From Laburnicola sp. R22_1 (Eukaryota; Ascomycota; Dothideomycetes; Pleosporales; Didymosphaeriaceae), in the NCBI GenBank assembly GCA_014281115.1, contig JACONQ010000004.1:3844001-3908000 (forward strand): DNA of 64,000 nucleotides, in the 5' to 3' direction. A program made the translations under genes and the position numbers. A model generated the notes under the pieces. That model had not been told where the DNA came from and ran no database searches. It saw nothing but the letters and a program-made list of their open reading frames with translations. Position 1 is the first letter of the stretch. Each line of letters begins with the position of its first letter. Below, one piece after another: positions 21,126 to 33,315 of the stretch.

Positions 21126-23417
21126 TCGGCATTCCGACAAGAACGCTTCGCCGCATGAGCGCCTATGAAAAACCATCCCGCAACACTAAATCGTCGAGAG
21201 TTTGAGCCACCCATTTTTCGATGACACGTTGACGAGGAGGAGCTCAGTGTCGGCGAACGATCGCGCTCCTCTCACATCTTGGCAACTTCGTCGACTTTAC
21301 CTAACTCGGCAGACGTAACCACGGTACTACAGCACGATAACGCCGCCTACAGAGCCGCTGGATCTGTACCATCACCTTTCACGAGAAAGACGATTTTAAC
21401 CATTCGTCATCCTTCAGGCAGTTATCGTTGCCTTGTATAGGCGGTATTGCAGGGTGTGGACTTAATCTCTAGGGGAAATTGACAGCGAATGGGGAGTCTC
21501 ATGGGGTACCCAGCATCTGATTTAGTCGCACAGAGAGTATGGGGGGTCCCGATATTGAAATTGAAGGGCCGACGTTCGCAGACAGAATTAAATAATGACA
21601 GCTCTGGCATCTGCACATCTCACATCAGCCCCCTCGATTACCGAACTGTTGGTCGTTTTGGTGGACGACGTCTGCGGATCGCGTAGCGAGTGACTGGCCA
21701 TCCAAGAACTTCGTTCGGCTTGTTTGGTCCTCAGCTTGGTGAGAGTCTCTGTGAAGCGGCTCCGGGGCTTGAAGACTGGGTGCTAACAAACATGAGGCCC
21801 GCAATCGATCCTACCCAGCATATCTGTAGCACTGAGGTCGCATTTCATCAAACTCCTTCTCCGGCTAATGCATTTCTTACTTGGCGCTCTAACGTGCACT
21901 AGGAACGATGAATGGCATGCGTCTTTCTTGTGGCATCGGCTTCTCCGTTGAAGGAGCGTACGCGTTCTTTGACAAAGGACGAATGTTTCTCGCAGGGGGA
22001 TGCCATTGACGTTGTGCGCCACCGCTCCCGTGTCGATCAAGGCCATATCTGTGGAAATCGGCTGCTGTGCCACAGACCTGGGCCTTCGCCTGGGCAGCGT
22101 ACCATCGCGTGATGATGTGCGACGGATCGCGTTCATCAATTTCGTTGAGCTCTCGCCACATTTATTTTTACTAACGCGGCTCGGCTTTCGCTCCCGACCT
22201 GTCATACGTAGGCGCGGAAACTGCGGACATGTATGAAATGCGGGTCGATGTGACGATAGTTAGCGGGCGGTCGGTCGTGCGATTCACATTGCGATGCTAT
22301 TCAGTCACCGAGACACGAAAGCGATGACGATGACGACAGAGGGTGGATTGTGAAAGCCGCTTGACGGCCACCAGTTTTGCATGGGGGTGGGAACGCACAC
22401 GTTTCGACTCCTTAATCTCGGCTCGTGTATTTGGGCATGTTGTGTGGTTCTGCGCGTCAGACTAGGCGCGCGACGGGCGAGTTGCAATAGTCGCAAGCGA
22501 TATGGCTGATCTAGTTTGCATGCGCGCCAGCCACCAGATTGGCCGTCAGGCTGAGGTGGTGGTCTCAGTCTTTGTCGGTCGAGCAGACTTCATACGCAGG
22601 GGGCAGTTGCAAAGGGTTCACGGCGAGCCTCGGCGCCGGCACGACAGGTGAAGTCAGATAGACGATGGCGATGGACGATGGACTCGAGAATGCCAGCGCA
22701 CATGGAACGCACCGCTTTGGGTCGGTATCGCTGGGCCAGAGGCTGTCTAGTGGGGTTCGGATGGGCTTCTTTGGGGGGAATAATTAGCGGAGCCACAGGG
22801 TTGGCGCGCCACGTCCTGCGAGCCACAAAGCCTCAAGACTGGGAGTAGGGGACTGCCTGCCATGGACGGCAGGTGGAGGGTGGATTCGAGAATGGGACCG
22901 CGTGGCACAGGGCGTCGGTACGGGCGCAACGACAATCGCAGCCTCTTCGGGCCCTGACGAGCTTCGGGAGACGTACCTAGGGCCGTGGCTGTGCATGCAC
23001 GTCGCGATCGCTTCATGGACACGGTGGTGTCTCGCACCGTGCGGGCCGCCGGACGAGGCGCCAAACCAGCAGCGCAGGCAGGGAGCACGCAGCCCAGACG
23101 TCCGCCTGTGGCGGCGCGCCGCTTTTGCGCCAACTGCTCTCATCGTGCGGCGGGCTCGTCGAGCAGACGCGATGACCGGGCTTCCAAGCGCTGCCGTTTG
23201 ATCCAGTGAAAGCTCCTTCGGTCGGCTAGCCTGATAAAAGACGCCTGACCGCGCTCGACTGTGCATGCACCGGCCCTGGACACCTGTGGCTTGACCCGTG
23301 TGGCATCTCGCTCGTTTGATCAAGTCACCTCTGGAGCCTCCCCATCTTCCGCCCTGACCTCTCGGCCTCTCTCGATGCTCTTGGACACCCCGCGCTTCTG
23401 CTCTGAGCTTCCCCGCC
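21126..23417. other. Long upstream region of the CP2-family gene
   Basis: About 2.3 kb without a recognisable gene. It is GC-rich from about 22500 onward. Long open frames on the minus strand (for example 22784-23659) overlap the CP2 first exons and have random-looking, Arg/Ala-rich content, so they were not called. Probably promoter and long 5' leader. Confidence 0.4.
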
Positions 23418-26185
23418 ATGTTCCGCAACCGGTATGCGCTTTCCCCGCCGTTGACGCCGCCGACTGTGTGCGGTGCTGTGCTGTGCGCGTCGCGCCATGT
23501 CGCATAGCTCAAGCTCTGGTACCCAAGCTGACTGCTCTGCAGGACCAACATGCAGAAGCCAAATGAAGAGCTTATCCAGAACTTCAGGGCTAGCTTCCCC
23601 CATCTCGCCCAAACAACGCGCTCGTCGTCCCTCGGCAATGCCCAGGGCACCTCTCTCACGGATGCGCTCGACGTAGCGCAAACTGCTCGGTATGTCTCGA
23701 CTAGATGCGCTGGCGGAAGCGCGCCCTCTATCCCGAAAGCGCGCAGCCAGATCTCTCCGTTGGCCCCATGGTGGAATCATGCTAACCTTTTCACTTTCCA
23801 GCAGTTTCGGGGACCAGGAGGATATCAAGGATGCAGATCCGACACCCCGTCCAAACAACGAGCCATGGCGCTTCACACCCTCTCTGCTCGACCCCAACAG
23901 CTTTGCATTCAGCTCTTTCGCCAATCAACCGCCTGGCTATTACACCCCCATCCCAGGCGGGACGAATACGCTATACCATAGTCAGGCTGGAGACCTGCAC
24001 ACTCCGGGCTTCAGTTTCGGCCTAGGTACCCCGTTATCGCTACCCACCTCAGAAGGCGCTCTCCACGGTGGACAGAACGCGCCCACTAACCTCCACGGCT
24101 TCAATCCTCATGCTCTCGGCACCCATCACTTCACGAACGAAAACCCCTTTGCGATGCAACAGGCTCAGCATGTACCTTCTTTTGCGCCACACGAATTCTC
24201 TCACCAACCTTCTGCCTTCGAACATGCCCCAATGGCGCAGACCCACAACAATTCTCCCATGAACAATATCGTTGCAGATGTAGAGATGCAGGAGCAGTCG
24301 CCTCTGATCGGATATGCACCTCATACCTATGAAGAAAACGCTCCTCCCCCGGCTGCGCAGCCCTCTGGTGAAAAGTCAGTCATCAATTTCGTTCTGTCGG
24401 CATGGTTTGATTTGCTATACTAACTTGTCACAGCTTTCGATATCACATTACTTTGAATGCACCTACGGCAATGATCAAGCATGTGGATGAAATCCCAGTA
24501 ACGTATCTCAACAAGGGACAAGCTTATACGATCTCGTTGGTGGACACGGCGCCAGTGCAAACGTCTTCCGTGCCTGTCAAGTATCGGACCTACATTCGAA
24601 TCTCTTTCGAGGACGAGCAACAACGGCAGCGTCCGGCATCGTGTTGGCAGCTGTGGAAAGAGGGCCGCGGGACGAATGAAGCACACCAAAGAGGCGGCCG
24701 CCTGCAAGCTGTTGAGTTCGTTGACCCGAGTCAAGTAGGCGGCGGCGAGGTGCAAGGCCGCCCCAAGATTGAGCTCGACACCGCGTCGTTCGATGGATTC
24801 GCTGTAACGTGGACCCCCGTCCATAATACCGCCCCCGAGTGCTCCATCGCCGTTCGCTTCAACTTCCTTTCGACCGATTTCAGTCATTCAAAGGGAGTAA
24901 AGGGCATTCCAGTTCGATTCTGCGCCAAGACGGAACTGATTACGAGCGCCTCCGGATCTCCTACTAAAGGCTCGGAAGCTGAGCTTTGCTACTGCAAGGT
25001 CAAGTTGTTTCGTGACCATGGCGCGGAAAGGAAACTATCCAATGATGTCGCACACGTCAAAAAAACAATCGACAAGCTCAAGCAGCAAATCGCTCAGGTT
25101 GAGAGTGGCATGAAAGACTTTGGGAAGCGGAAGCGCAGCGGGTCGATTTCCAAGTCTACGGCTAATCAAAGACCCGGCAAAGTGCAGAAGCACAAGAGAA
25201 CGTGGTCAATGTCATCAACAAGTTCCGCCTCTGGTGGAACTCGACCGGCCGCTGAAGAAGACCTCCATCTCAAACTAGCTAGCCTCCAGGACATGTTCAG
25301 CTCAACGAGACCAGTCAGTATCCTGTATCTCAAGGGAGAGCCACAAGACGACCCCGATCTTCACCCGGTGCAACTGTCCGGATCCCCACAAGATCTCACG
25401 AAAATTGACACAAATGTCGACACGACTATGTGGGAAGGACAGAGCGCCCACACCGGTACCTCCTCGGTGGTATCGCCAACTCCAAGCCAGCAATCTTTAC
25501 ATTCTGAGAAACGCAGAGGGTCGACGTTCACACACCCTACGCCATTTCCACCGTCCCGCATGTCGTCGAATGAATGGCGAAATCTTCCCCAGACTGCAAC
25601 AGCGGACCTCAAACCTGTTGGGGCAATCACAGCCGGCTCGGATGTTCCAACGAAGGTGCAGAGACCCTACGGCGATGATCATATCCTTTCTGGGTGGATC
25701 GAAGCTCTGGGTGTCGATCAAACCTACCAACCTCCACCCGAACCAATCATCAAGCCAAGTATGTGGAAACCTCCCCGCTCATACATCATATGCTAATTAC
25801 AGCCACAGTTGCGTGTTTTTTCGTTCAACCCCGGATCGCTGGCAAACAGCCCGAGGACAATTACTTCAGAGCGGTGTACCTAATGGAGCGAACCGTCAAG
25901 GAGCTCGTTGCCGGTATTTCCCGGAAGATCAGCGTTGAGCCTACGAAAGTCACCCGCACGATCCGAGTCAATCAAAAAGGACTGCAAATCCTCCTGGATG
26001 ACGATGCCGTCCAGGCCATCCCGGAGCAGCAGGACATGACGGCCGAGTTCCAGGAAATCATACCACCGCCGCAACCCATTAAGCGAGAATGGGACGCAGG
26101 CCCAACTGACATCCAAGTCGATGGCGGCATCGGCGTAACCGAGAACGTGCACTCTACAGGCTACGAGCTCCGACTGCTCTTTTAA
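23418..26185 (+). CDS. CP2/Grainyhead-like transcription factor
   Basis: Five exons (23418-23431, 23543-23689, 23802-24374, 24434-25758, 25803-26185), all with GT-AG introns in compatible phase, give 813 aa. The 14-nt first exon supplies ATG and MFRNR; starting at the next ATG (23550) would avoid it. The CP2 DNA-binding domain begins near residue 246 with FRYHITLNAPTAMIKHVDEI, then YRTYIRISFEDEQQR and SCWQLWKEGRG, hallmarks of the Grainyhead/LSF fold. A helical stretch (VAHVKKTIDKLKQQIAQVES) and a basic, Ser-rich linker follow. The last exon (YFRAVYLMERTVKELVAGIS, then ELRLLF at the end) is a probable dimerisation region. In other fungi this family has been linked to cell-wall remodelling and spore separation (Neurospora grhl); a nuclear regulator of that kind is the likely role. 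Confidence 0.88.
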
Positions 26186-27624
26186 TGGCCCTCCCTCTAC
26201 CTTCGAAGGTACTCCGCTCCTTACGCTCGCCGGCAGCAAACCTAATGACCCTACGTAATGATATTGTACTATTCGTACACGCCTCGAAGCGCTGGCTGGT
26301 CGCTTTTTTGCAGAAAGATGGCTTCGCACCCGGTCCTTTCGATTTTTTGCTTCAGTGGCGTTTTATACCTTTCACCCTTCCAAGATACCACTGCTCCTCG
26401 CGAGCTTTTTGCTTTTACTTTACTTTTCTTTTCTTTTCTTATATTTGGCTTGGCTTGGCTTTGTTCTACGATACCCATTATTTTCTTCTCCACATGCGAG
26501 ATTTGAAATTACTTGCCTTTTGGATGAGATTGCGAATACCTACACGTACACATGAATTTTTTTTGGGTTTTTTATTACTTAAGCGCATTGTTATTATAAC
26601 ACACACGTACACGATTTATATGGAGGGTAGGGTGGGGTGCGGGAAGGAGGCGCGCGGCTATTTCGTTAATACGAGGAATGAAGACGAGATACCATACTCA
26701 AAGACAAAGGAAGGTGATGGACATGGATGGTACATGAAGCAGTCAATCAGCTGTCGGCTGGAAAGTAAAGGGCCAAGCTTTGGATAGTGGACGGACGGGA
26801 CTTGCCATTTAGCAAAGATTGATTGACTCTTTGCTGGAAACCTACATAACTATCAATGATAAAAATTGGTTTTATAGCCATGGTTGTTGCTGCCTTGTCT
26901 CGTGTCTATGGAATTGTTTCTGCAATGAACCGTGTACCCAAATGACTGGTGAGTATATATAATGCTACATAGAATGGATTTCACACGGTTGAACTAGGAC
27001 TGGTACGTAGAGCTTCTTCGTCTTGTTGCGATTGAGTTGCGGTATCGGGCTCCCGAGCAGAGCGAAGCAAAGCAACGCTCACCCGCTTCTCGATTGATCG
27101 ATAGATCAATCTGATAATTAGCAAAGGTACCTACCTAGCTAGCTAAAGGTACCTTAGCTACGGACCCGACAACAGCAACGTATGTAGTGCCCATGCCAAA
27201 TCCCATGCATGCATGCATCGCATCGCATCGCCATCGGATTCGCAAAAACGGCCCGCTCGTTGCTCGGCGCGCGGCTCGACACCAATATCGATATCTTTTG
27301 GGACACGGCAAATCCAATTGGCGATGATCACAATCCATTGAATCCAACCACCCCCCCAGTCCCATCACCCATGTCGGGCGTCACGCCTCAAAATGTAACG
27401 ATAACCGCAATTGTGCCAAGGCATTGGCATCCTTGCCATTTTTCGATTCGGAGCCGAAAAACACTGAATTTTGAACGTACATGTCAATAAGGCAAGGCAA
27501 GGCATTGATTGATTGATTGATCGGTGGATTCGACGATCGAGATGCGAGCACGAACGAACTGACGCGGTCGCGGTACGTAGACAGACGAATTCGAATTTTT
27601 TTTTCTTTTCGAATTTTTCGATTA
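26186..27624. other. 3' flank and gene-free interval
   Basis: About 1.4 kb after the CP2 gene, beginning with its T-rich 3' untranslated region (many TTTTCTTTT runs near 26420). It also holds short simple repeats: GCATGCATGCAT and CATCG units near 27206-27230 and TTGATTGATTGA near 27505. No gene seen. Confidence 0.45.
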
Positions 27625-29722
27625 CCGTGTTTCATCACCTGACGATCGGCCCCACCGGACGATCGATTTTCCGCCTCAACAGCCCAACTTCGGCACCTTT
27701 TGCAACGCTCTATACAACGAATATGGCCGAATTAAGTGCTGCTCTTGACTATTTGAGCTCGCTGAGCATCTCTGAGAAGCCTAATTACACCAAAGTCGCT
27801 CAAAAATATGGCTGCGATCGCAATACGTTGTCGCGCCGGCATCGCAGGGTGCAGGGCACGCGCGACGCGCTGGCCGACAGCCAGCGCCTCCTCAACACCC
27901 AACAGGAAACTGAGCTTCTACAATATATTAATGGCCTTTGCGAACGAGGATTACCCCCTACAAAGGAGATGATACGAAATTTCGCATCAGAAATAGCTGG
28001 GAAGCCTGCTGGCAAAAACTGGGTTGACCGATTTATACGACGCCACAAAGTCGACCTACTTTCCCACTGGACCTCTGGTATAGACGCCTCACGTAAACGC
28101 GCCGACTCTGCCTTCAAGTACGCCCTATATTTCGAGCTCCTACGTAAAAGATTGAGCAGTATAACGTCGACAAGCGCCACATGTACAATATGGATGAGAA
28201 GGGTTTCCTAATTGGGGTGCTGTCAAAAATGAAGCGTGTCTTCTCCCGACAGCGCTATGAGAGCGGCGGCATTAAACAAATGCTCCAGGACGGCAATCGC
28301 GAGTGGATTACAACGCTAGCATGTATTTGCGCTGATGGAAGCTCTCTTACGCCTTGCTTGATTTATCAAGCGCAGTCAAACAATATACAAGACACCTGGT
28401 TACAAGATTTTGACGATTCCTTACACAAAGCTTTCTTTGCGGTATCACCAAGTGGATGGACGAACAACGATTTAGGCCTAGCATGGGTCAAACAGGTGTT
28501 TGACAGGGAGACTAAGGCAAAGGCGCGCCGCGATTATCGTCTACTACTCCTTGACGGCCATGGATCGCATGTTACAATGGAGTTTATTGACTACTGCGAT
28601 CAAAATAAGATCCTCCTGGCTATCTATCCACCTCATTCAACCCATACGCTCCAGCCGCTCGACGTCGCGCTATTCAAGCCTCTCAGCACTGCCTACTCCG
28701 CTGAACTTACTGAGTACTTAGATAAGTGCCAGGGCCTCTCAAGAGTCACAAAGCGCGACTTCTTCGCTATGTTTGAGAGGGCCTGGCAGTGCTCCTTTCA
28801 AGAAAACACGATCTGCAGCGCCTTTAAGGCCACTGGCGTAGTGCCTTTCAACCCCCAAGTAATCCTTCAGCGCTTTAATAATATAGACCTAGAGCGGCCA
28901 TCCTCAAGCGACAGCAGCTCTTCTGTACTTAGCGCTTCAGATTGGCGTAAAATTGAGAGACTCTTGCGCCAGGTTGTCTCTGATACTTACGCTGAGGGGT
29001 CCCGGCAGCTCTCCCGCACTATGCACTCAATTTCAGTGCGCAACACCCTCCTGAACCATGAAAATACGCGTTTACGAGAAGCGCTAGCCCAGAAGAAGCG
29101 CCCTACGCAAGGAAAGCCTCTACTGCTTGAACCACCTGCAGATTACGCTGGCGGCGCAATATTTTGGTCCCCGCAAAGGTCAAGGAAGCTCGCCAACGCC
29201 AGGCACAAAAAGATCAGGAGGCAAAGGCTAAGGAGCAAGAGAAGGAGCAGAGGAAGGCTATCCAGGAGGAGCAGAGGCGTACAAAGGCTATACAAGAGGA
29301 GGAGCGCGCCCAGGGCCCTGGCGTCAACCCAGGCGCTTCGGGCACCAAAAGCAAGGCCCCCAAAGGCATCCAAGAAGCTCCTCTCCCACTCCAAAACACC
29401 TCCAAGGTGACGCGCAAGGGCAAGGAGAAGGTTATTACGCCTCCTTTAATTGATGAGGAGGATGTAGAGTACAACTTTTCATCTGTTGTAGATGTGGCGC
29501 CTACGCCAGCGCGTACACGCCGGGGTCGCTCTTTACGGCTCCCTGAGCGTTATCGCACCTAATAAAGTATCGCGATCGTCTCCTATGCCTCTCAAAAGCT
29601 CTCCACCAAAAAATCTGGCCTGTATACAATTTGTATTGCGTTGTACAGCTTCAAAAGTTGTACGCACGGACCCTGCCAAATCGATCGTCAGGTGGGGCCG
29701 ATCGTCGGGTGATGAAACACGG
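27625..29722 (+). mobile_element. Fot1/pogo-type DNA transposon (element 4)
   Basis: A 2098-bp element with inverted repeats of about 45 bp at 27625-27669 and 29678-29722 (two mismatches), starting CCGTGTTTCATCACC. Flanking TA duplication at 27623-27624 and 29723-29724. It carries one plus-strand transposase. Its protein resembles that of the element at 0.5-2.6 kb, but the terminal repeats are different sequences, so these are related subfamilies rather than copies of one element. Confidence 0.92.
27723..29562 (+). pseudogene. Fot1/pogo DDE transposase with two single-base frameshifts (element 4)
   Basis: ATG at 27723. HTH (KYGCDRNTLSRRHRRV), CENP-B-like segment (RGLPPTKEMIRNFA), DDE core (MYNMDEKGFLIG, LLLDGHGSHVTM, LQPLDVALF) and a charged coiled C-terminus ending PERYRT at 29560-29562. 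Two one-base losses break it: in the AAAAG run near 28146-28150, and at CCCCGCAAAGG near 29168-29174. With both restored the frame is continuous. There are no in-frame nonsense codons and no clear RIP pattern, so decay is by small indels. No active product expected unless the indels are assembly errors. Confidence 0.85.
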
Positions 29723-29724
29723 TA

Positions 29725-31541
29725 TTGCTTTAATTAATCGCCTTGGACTAGGTAGGCACGACAAGGAACTGTCACATCCACTGACTGGCAATCCGTGTCC
29801 ATGTCCGTCCCGAGGCTGGGATATGCTACCTTGGGAAACCTACTAGTGCGGAACGGCTGAACGCCGGCCGGGACAAGGCTGGCATTGAGTCGTCCCCGCC
29901 GGCGCCCCAGCGCGAAAGGAAGGTTCGGAGCCAGTGCAGGGATGCAGCGGGCGGGAAGGAGAGGGGTCGATGTGGGTTTTGGGGGCTTTCAATTTCTTCG
30001 GGACCGATGTTACGGCGATGATGTATGTACGATACCACTATGTATGTACCTGGGTACCTTGAGCAAGAGGGTTTGGAATAAGGGGTAGCCTGGTTTTTTT
30101 TTGCTTTGTTTGGTGTTGTTTGGGTACTGGGTAGGGCGGGTGGGCTGGGAAATGGACGGGGCTGGACTCTGATGGATTGGGTGGATGCTGGGATGAATAA
30201 ACTGTCTGTGTGTATGTATGGATTTTGTGAGAATAATAAAGAGGACACTGTCGGAGAGGTTTATTTTCTTCTAGTGCGCTGTGCGTGTGCGTTGGTGGCC
30301 GGCCCGCGAGAGTTTGTTTTGTTTGGAGGTAACGTAAGTACCTACGGGAGGTGGTAGGGCGGTGTGGTGTTTGGGTTAGTAAAGGGGAAGGGTGGTGGTT
30401 GTTCGCGCTGTCGCGAGGGAGCTTGTCGTCATTATGCAGGTGGGGGCTAGCCAACCAGATGGGCGGGAGGGACTTTGGTTGGAGACATGTCGAGAGATGA
30501 TTGTGCTGGCGGTAAGGTACCTAGGGGGAGCGTTACGCTTTGTTGTTCGTTTTTGTCCGATTTGTCCGGAGGGGTGTTTCGTGAGGGGGTTGGGCGGGTG
30601 GATGAATTGGATTGCATGCTACGATAGATAAGTACCTAGTGTTGTTGTCTTGCGCAGCGCGGAGGTGAAATTGCTAGAAGTGCTTTCCGGCTCATTTTTC
30701 GTCCGCGCAATGGGAGCGAGTGGACTGTGAATGTTTGCGGCGTGCGCTCTGTTGGCGCTTTTGGAAATCATTTGCTCGAGTTCTCGTGAGGAGTCGTGGC
30801 GATAACATTGCGCCGGTGCATTGCATGTCTCGCGCCGAGGTAGTAGCTCTCGTGTTTACCCTCTTCGGAGGATACAAGTCATAGCTAGTGCAAGGATGGT
30901 CCGATATTACGTAGTAGGCAAACGGACTCGAACAGCTCGGGCGTCAGTCGTCAAGCGGCCGCGTATACACAGTAGTGTAGTGGTACTCGGCCCCTTGCGG
31001 TCGAGTAGTGCCCGGCCAGCTTCCGGCGGGTCACAAAGGCAAGATGCCCATACCTATGCTTGACATGTACATTGGTATGCACCGCCACAGACCTGACTCG
31101 TTGCAACGTCTACCGTGTGGGTTTCGGGTCGGTGTTTCTGCTGGATTGCGTCGTGGACCCCGAATGCCGGGTGAATTAGGTATGCGACTGCAAGCGATGT
31201 TTGGCAATTCGATATCCAGGTGTGAGCCCGAGCCAATGAATTGGTTGTATCCACGTGTTACATACGGATAGGAATGGGTCGTATTGTGGATCTTGAAGAT
31301 CAGGTGACTGTGCCACAATGGTTTGCCACTCCGCTGAGCTGAAGCTGAAACGAATGCTTGCGAAAACTGTGGCGAGTGCATATGCTCTAGCTGACTTTTA
31401 CCTGATGCCGGAATTGAGGGCTCTACGGTATACGCGTCCTCTTTGCCACAGACTTGTCACTTTGATTGCGACCTGAACGCGCAATCACACGTTGACGGCT
31501 GAGCGAGCGGTGTGCGCATTGTGAGTTGTACATACACTAGA
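29725..31541. other. Gene-free interval between two transposons
   Basis: About 1.8 kb with only chance-like open frames (Pro/Ser-rich on the minus strand, Gly/Val-rich on the plus strand). No RNA gene or repeat recognised apart from short T/G-rich tracts near 30090-30130. Confidence 0.45.
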
Positions 31542-31543
31542 TA

Positions 31544-33313
31544 AGCTAGCCGATACGTAAGCTGGCCACCCCACCAAAACGCGACACCTGCACAAAACAT
31601 ACAATTTCTCAGCAACGCTACTTACAATTGCCATTGACTACACATAGATTCAAGCGCTGCAGCTGCTGTAGCTATATTAGCTGTTTCTGAGGTGCTTGAT
31701 ACAGTAGATCTACGTAGTTGAGCTGCTGAAGCCTTAGCTGCGCGTATAGCCTCCCTAATACTCTCTACCTCTGCAAAGCGTTGATTTGGGTCTACTCGAA
31801 CGCGCTACGCTGACGCTGAGAGGTAGATATCTCTAGCTGCTGCTCAAGTCGTCTTTTCTCTGCTTCTAGGCCTGCAGCTCTAGTATTTGCAGCTGCTAGA
31901 GCCTTACCTGCTTTCTGTATGAGTAGCCGGGTTGTACGACCTAGATTCTCGACGCTCTGGACGCTGCGCTGCGCTATATAGAGATCGCGAGGACCCTGAG
32001 GAGTAGAGAGGAAGCTCTGGAGCTGCTGTTGAGGCTGCTGCTGACGTGTAGGCGTAGTAGGCCTCTGAGAGACCTGCGACGAGCTGAGCACGTGATTGAT
32101 GTTGAATGGGCAGACCAGATGCCTGCCAGCCAGCTCGAATCACACGCTCTGTGAAGCCTTCCTCCCTAGCTTGATAATAGCAGGTGATAAAGCGCTCCTT
32201 CTTAACAGGCGCAGCGTTGTTGAGTGATGTGAGCTCCTGGATCTGACGTCTGTAACTAGACTTGATTATAGAGAAAGGAGCGAGATCTAGAGGCTGTAGG
32301 ACGTGTGAGGTGTGCGCAGGTAGATATAGGAGCTGTATACAATGCAGCCTGCAGAGCTATAGAAAGTCTATATTAATATGGCTGCCGTAACCGTCGAGTA
32401 TTAGGAGCCTGTGCTGGCCATTAGATACAGCCGTCTTAGGTATAAATATACGCTGCAGCCACTCTACACCTATCGCTTTCGACGTCTATCCGTTCTTAGA
32501 GGTTGTATAGATCCAGTCAGGTACGTAGGACGAGGAGAACTATGTTGTCTGTAGGCTCTGGCCCTTAAAGATGACCGCGCAGCGTAGCTTCTGTCCTGTC
32601 GCAGATACACACTCGATTATAGAGACCCACTCGCGATTCTCTGGAGATTGTATATAAGCCTTCTTTTTCTAACTACTAGAGAGTACTCTAGTGTTAGTAC
32701 ATACCCCTAGAGCAACGCCAGTCTCATCTATATTGTATATATTCTCCGCCTGTATGTTAAGCCGCCATTAAGTCTACTTATAGAGCTCTAGGAACGCGCG
32801 TAGCTGCTCTGGTGTTGCTGCATCAGCTCTCTGAGCCTCTAGCTTTCTGCCGACTACAGAGGCAACGCGTGGCTGGCGCCGGAGGAAGTGTGAGAGCTAG
32901 AGCTTGCCAACAGGCTGGTTGTCGCCATTCATACGCAGAATTCGATTCGCCATTTCTCGAGCGCGAGCGTGCGAGGGAGGGCAGGCGCGTGCGTCTTCTT
33001 CGAGGATCCAGTCTACTAGGAAGTCCTCCTGTAGAGGAGTCAGACGCTGCCGGTGTTAGTGACTGACGCGTCGGTTTTGTACGCCATTGATGCGCGTCGA
33101 TAGGGTCGATCGAGGAACACCGTACGCGGTAGCCGCAGCGCGATGACTAGAATAAATGCCTGCATTGAAATCCCTGATAGCTGATTGTATAGCATGCTCA
33201 CGGGCGTCCATATTAATGAGCGTTGTGGAGAGATGTGGCGTGTTTTGTGCAGGTGTCGCGTTTTGGTGGGGTGGCCAGCTTACCCGGGTGGCCAGCTTAC
33301 GTATCGGCTAGCT
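31544..33313 (-). mobile_element. RIP-degraded pogo-type DNA transposon (element 3)
   Basis: A 1770-bp element, transposase on the minus strand, with inverted ends starting AGCTAGCCGATACGTAAGCT and a TA duplication at 31542-31543 and 33314-33315. Inside the ends it shares GGCCACCCCACC and CACCTGCACAAAACA blocks with element 2. The right end has an extra copy of a GTGGCCAGCTTAC-like unit (about 33281-33300), so the two ends differ in length. Confidence 0.85.
31622..33211 (-). pseudogene. Pogo DDE transposase destroyed by RIP-type stops (element 3)
   Basis: The reading frame can be followed for 530 codons from ATG 33209-33211 to TAA 31622-31624 and aligns along its length with element 2's transposase. 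Confirmed in-frame stops include codons at 33056-33058, 32897-32899, 32669-32671 and 32540-32542. Where element 2 has TGG, this copy has TAG at 32897-32899 and 32540-32542, and CAG has become TAG at 32669-32671. All are CpA-to-TpA changes on one strand or the other. The DGHGSH block reads DGYGSH. This pattern is the RIP signature; the element is dead. Confidence 0.85.
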
Positions 33314-33315
33314 TA

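Noticed and set aside
22784..23659. A 291-codon minus-strand open frame
   Set aside because: Overlaps the first exons of the CP2-family gene, has Arg/Ala-rich chance-like composition in a GC-rich stretch, and shows no domain.
26185..26787. A 200-codon frame directly after the CP2 gene
   Set aside because: Starts at the CP2 stop codon, lies in T-rich 3' untranslated sequence and has no recognisable content.
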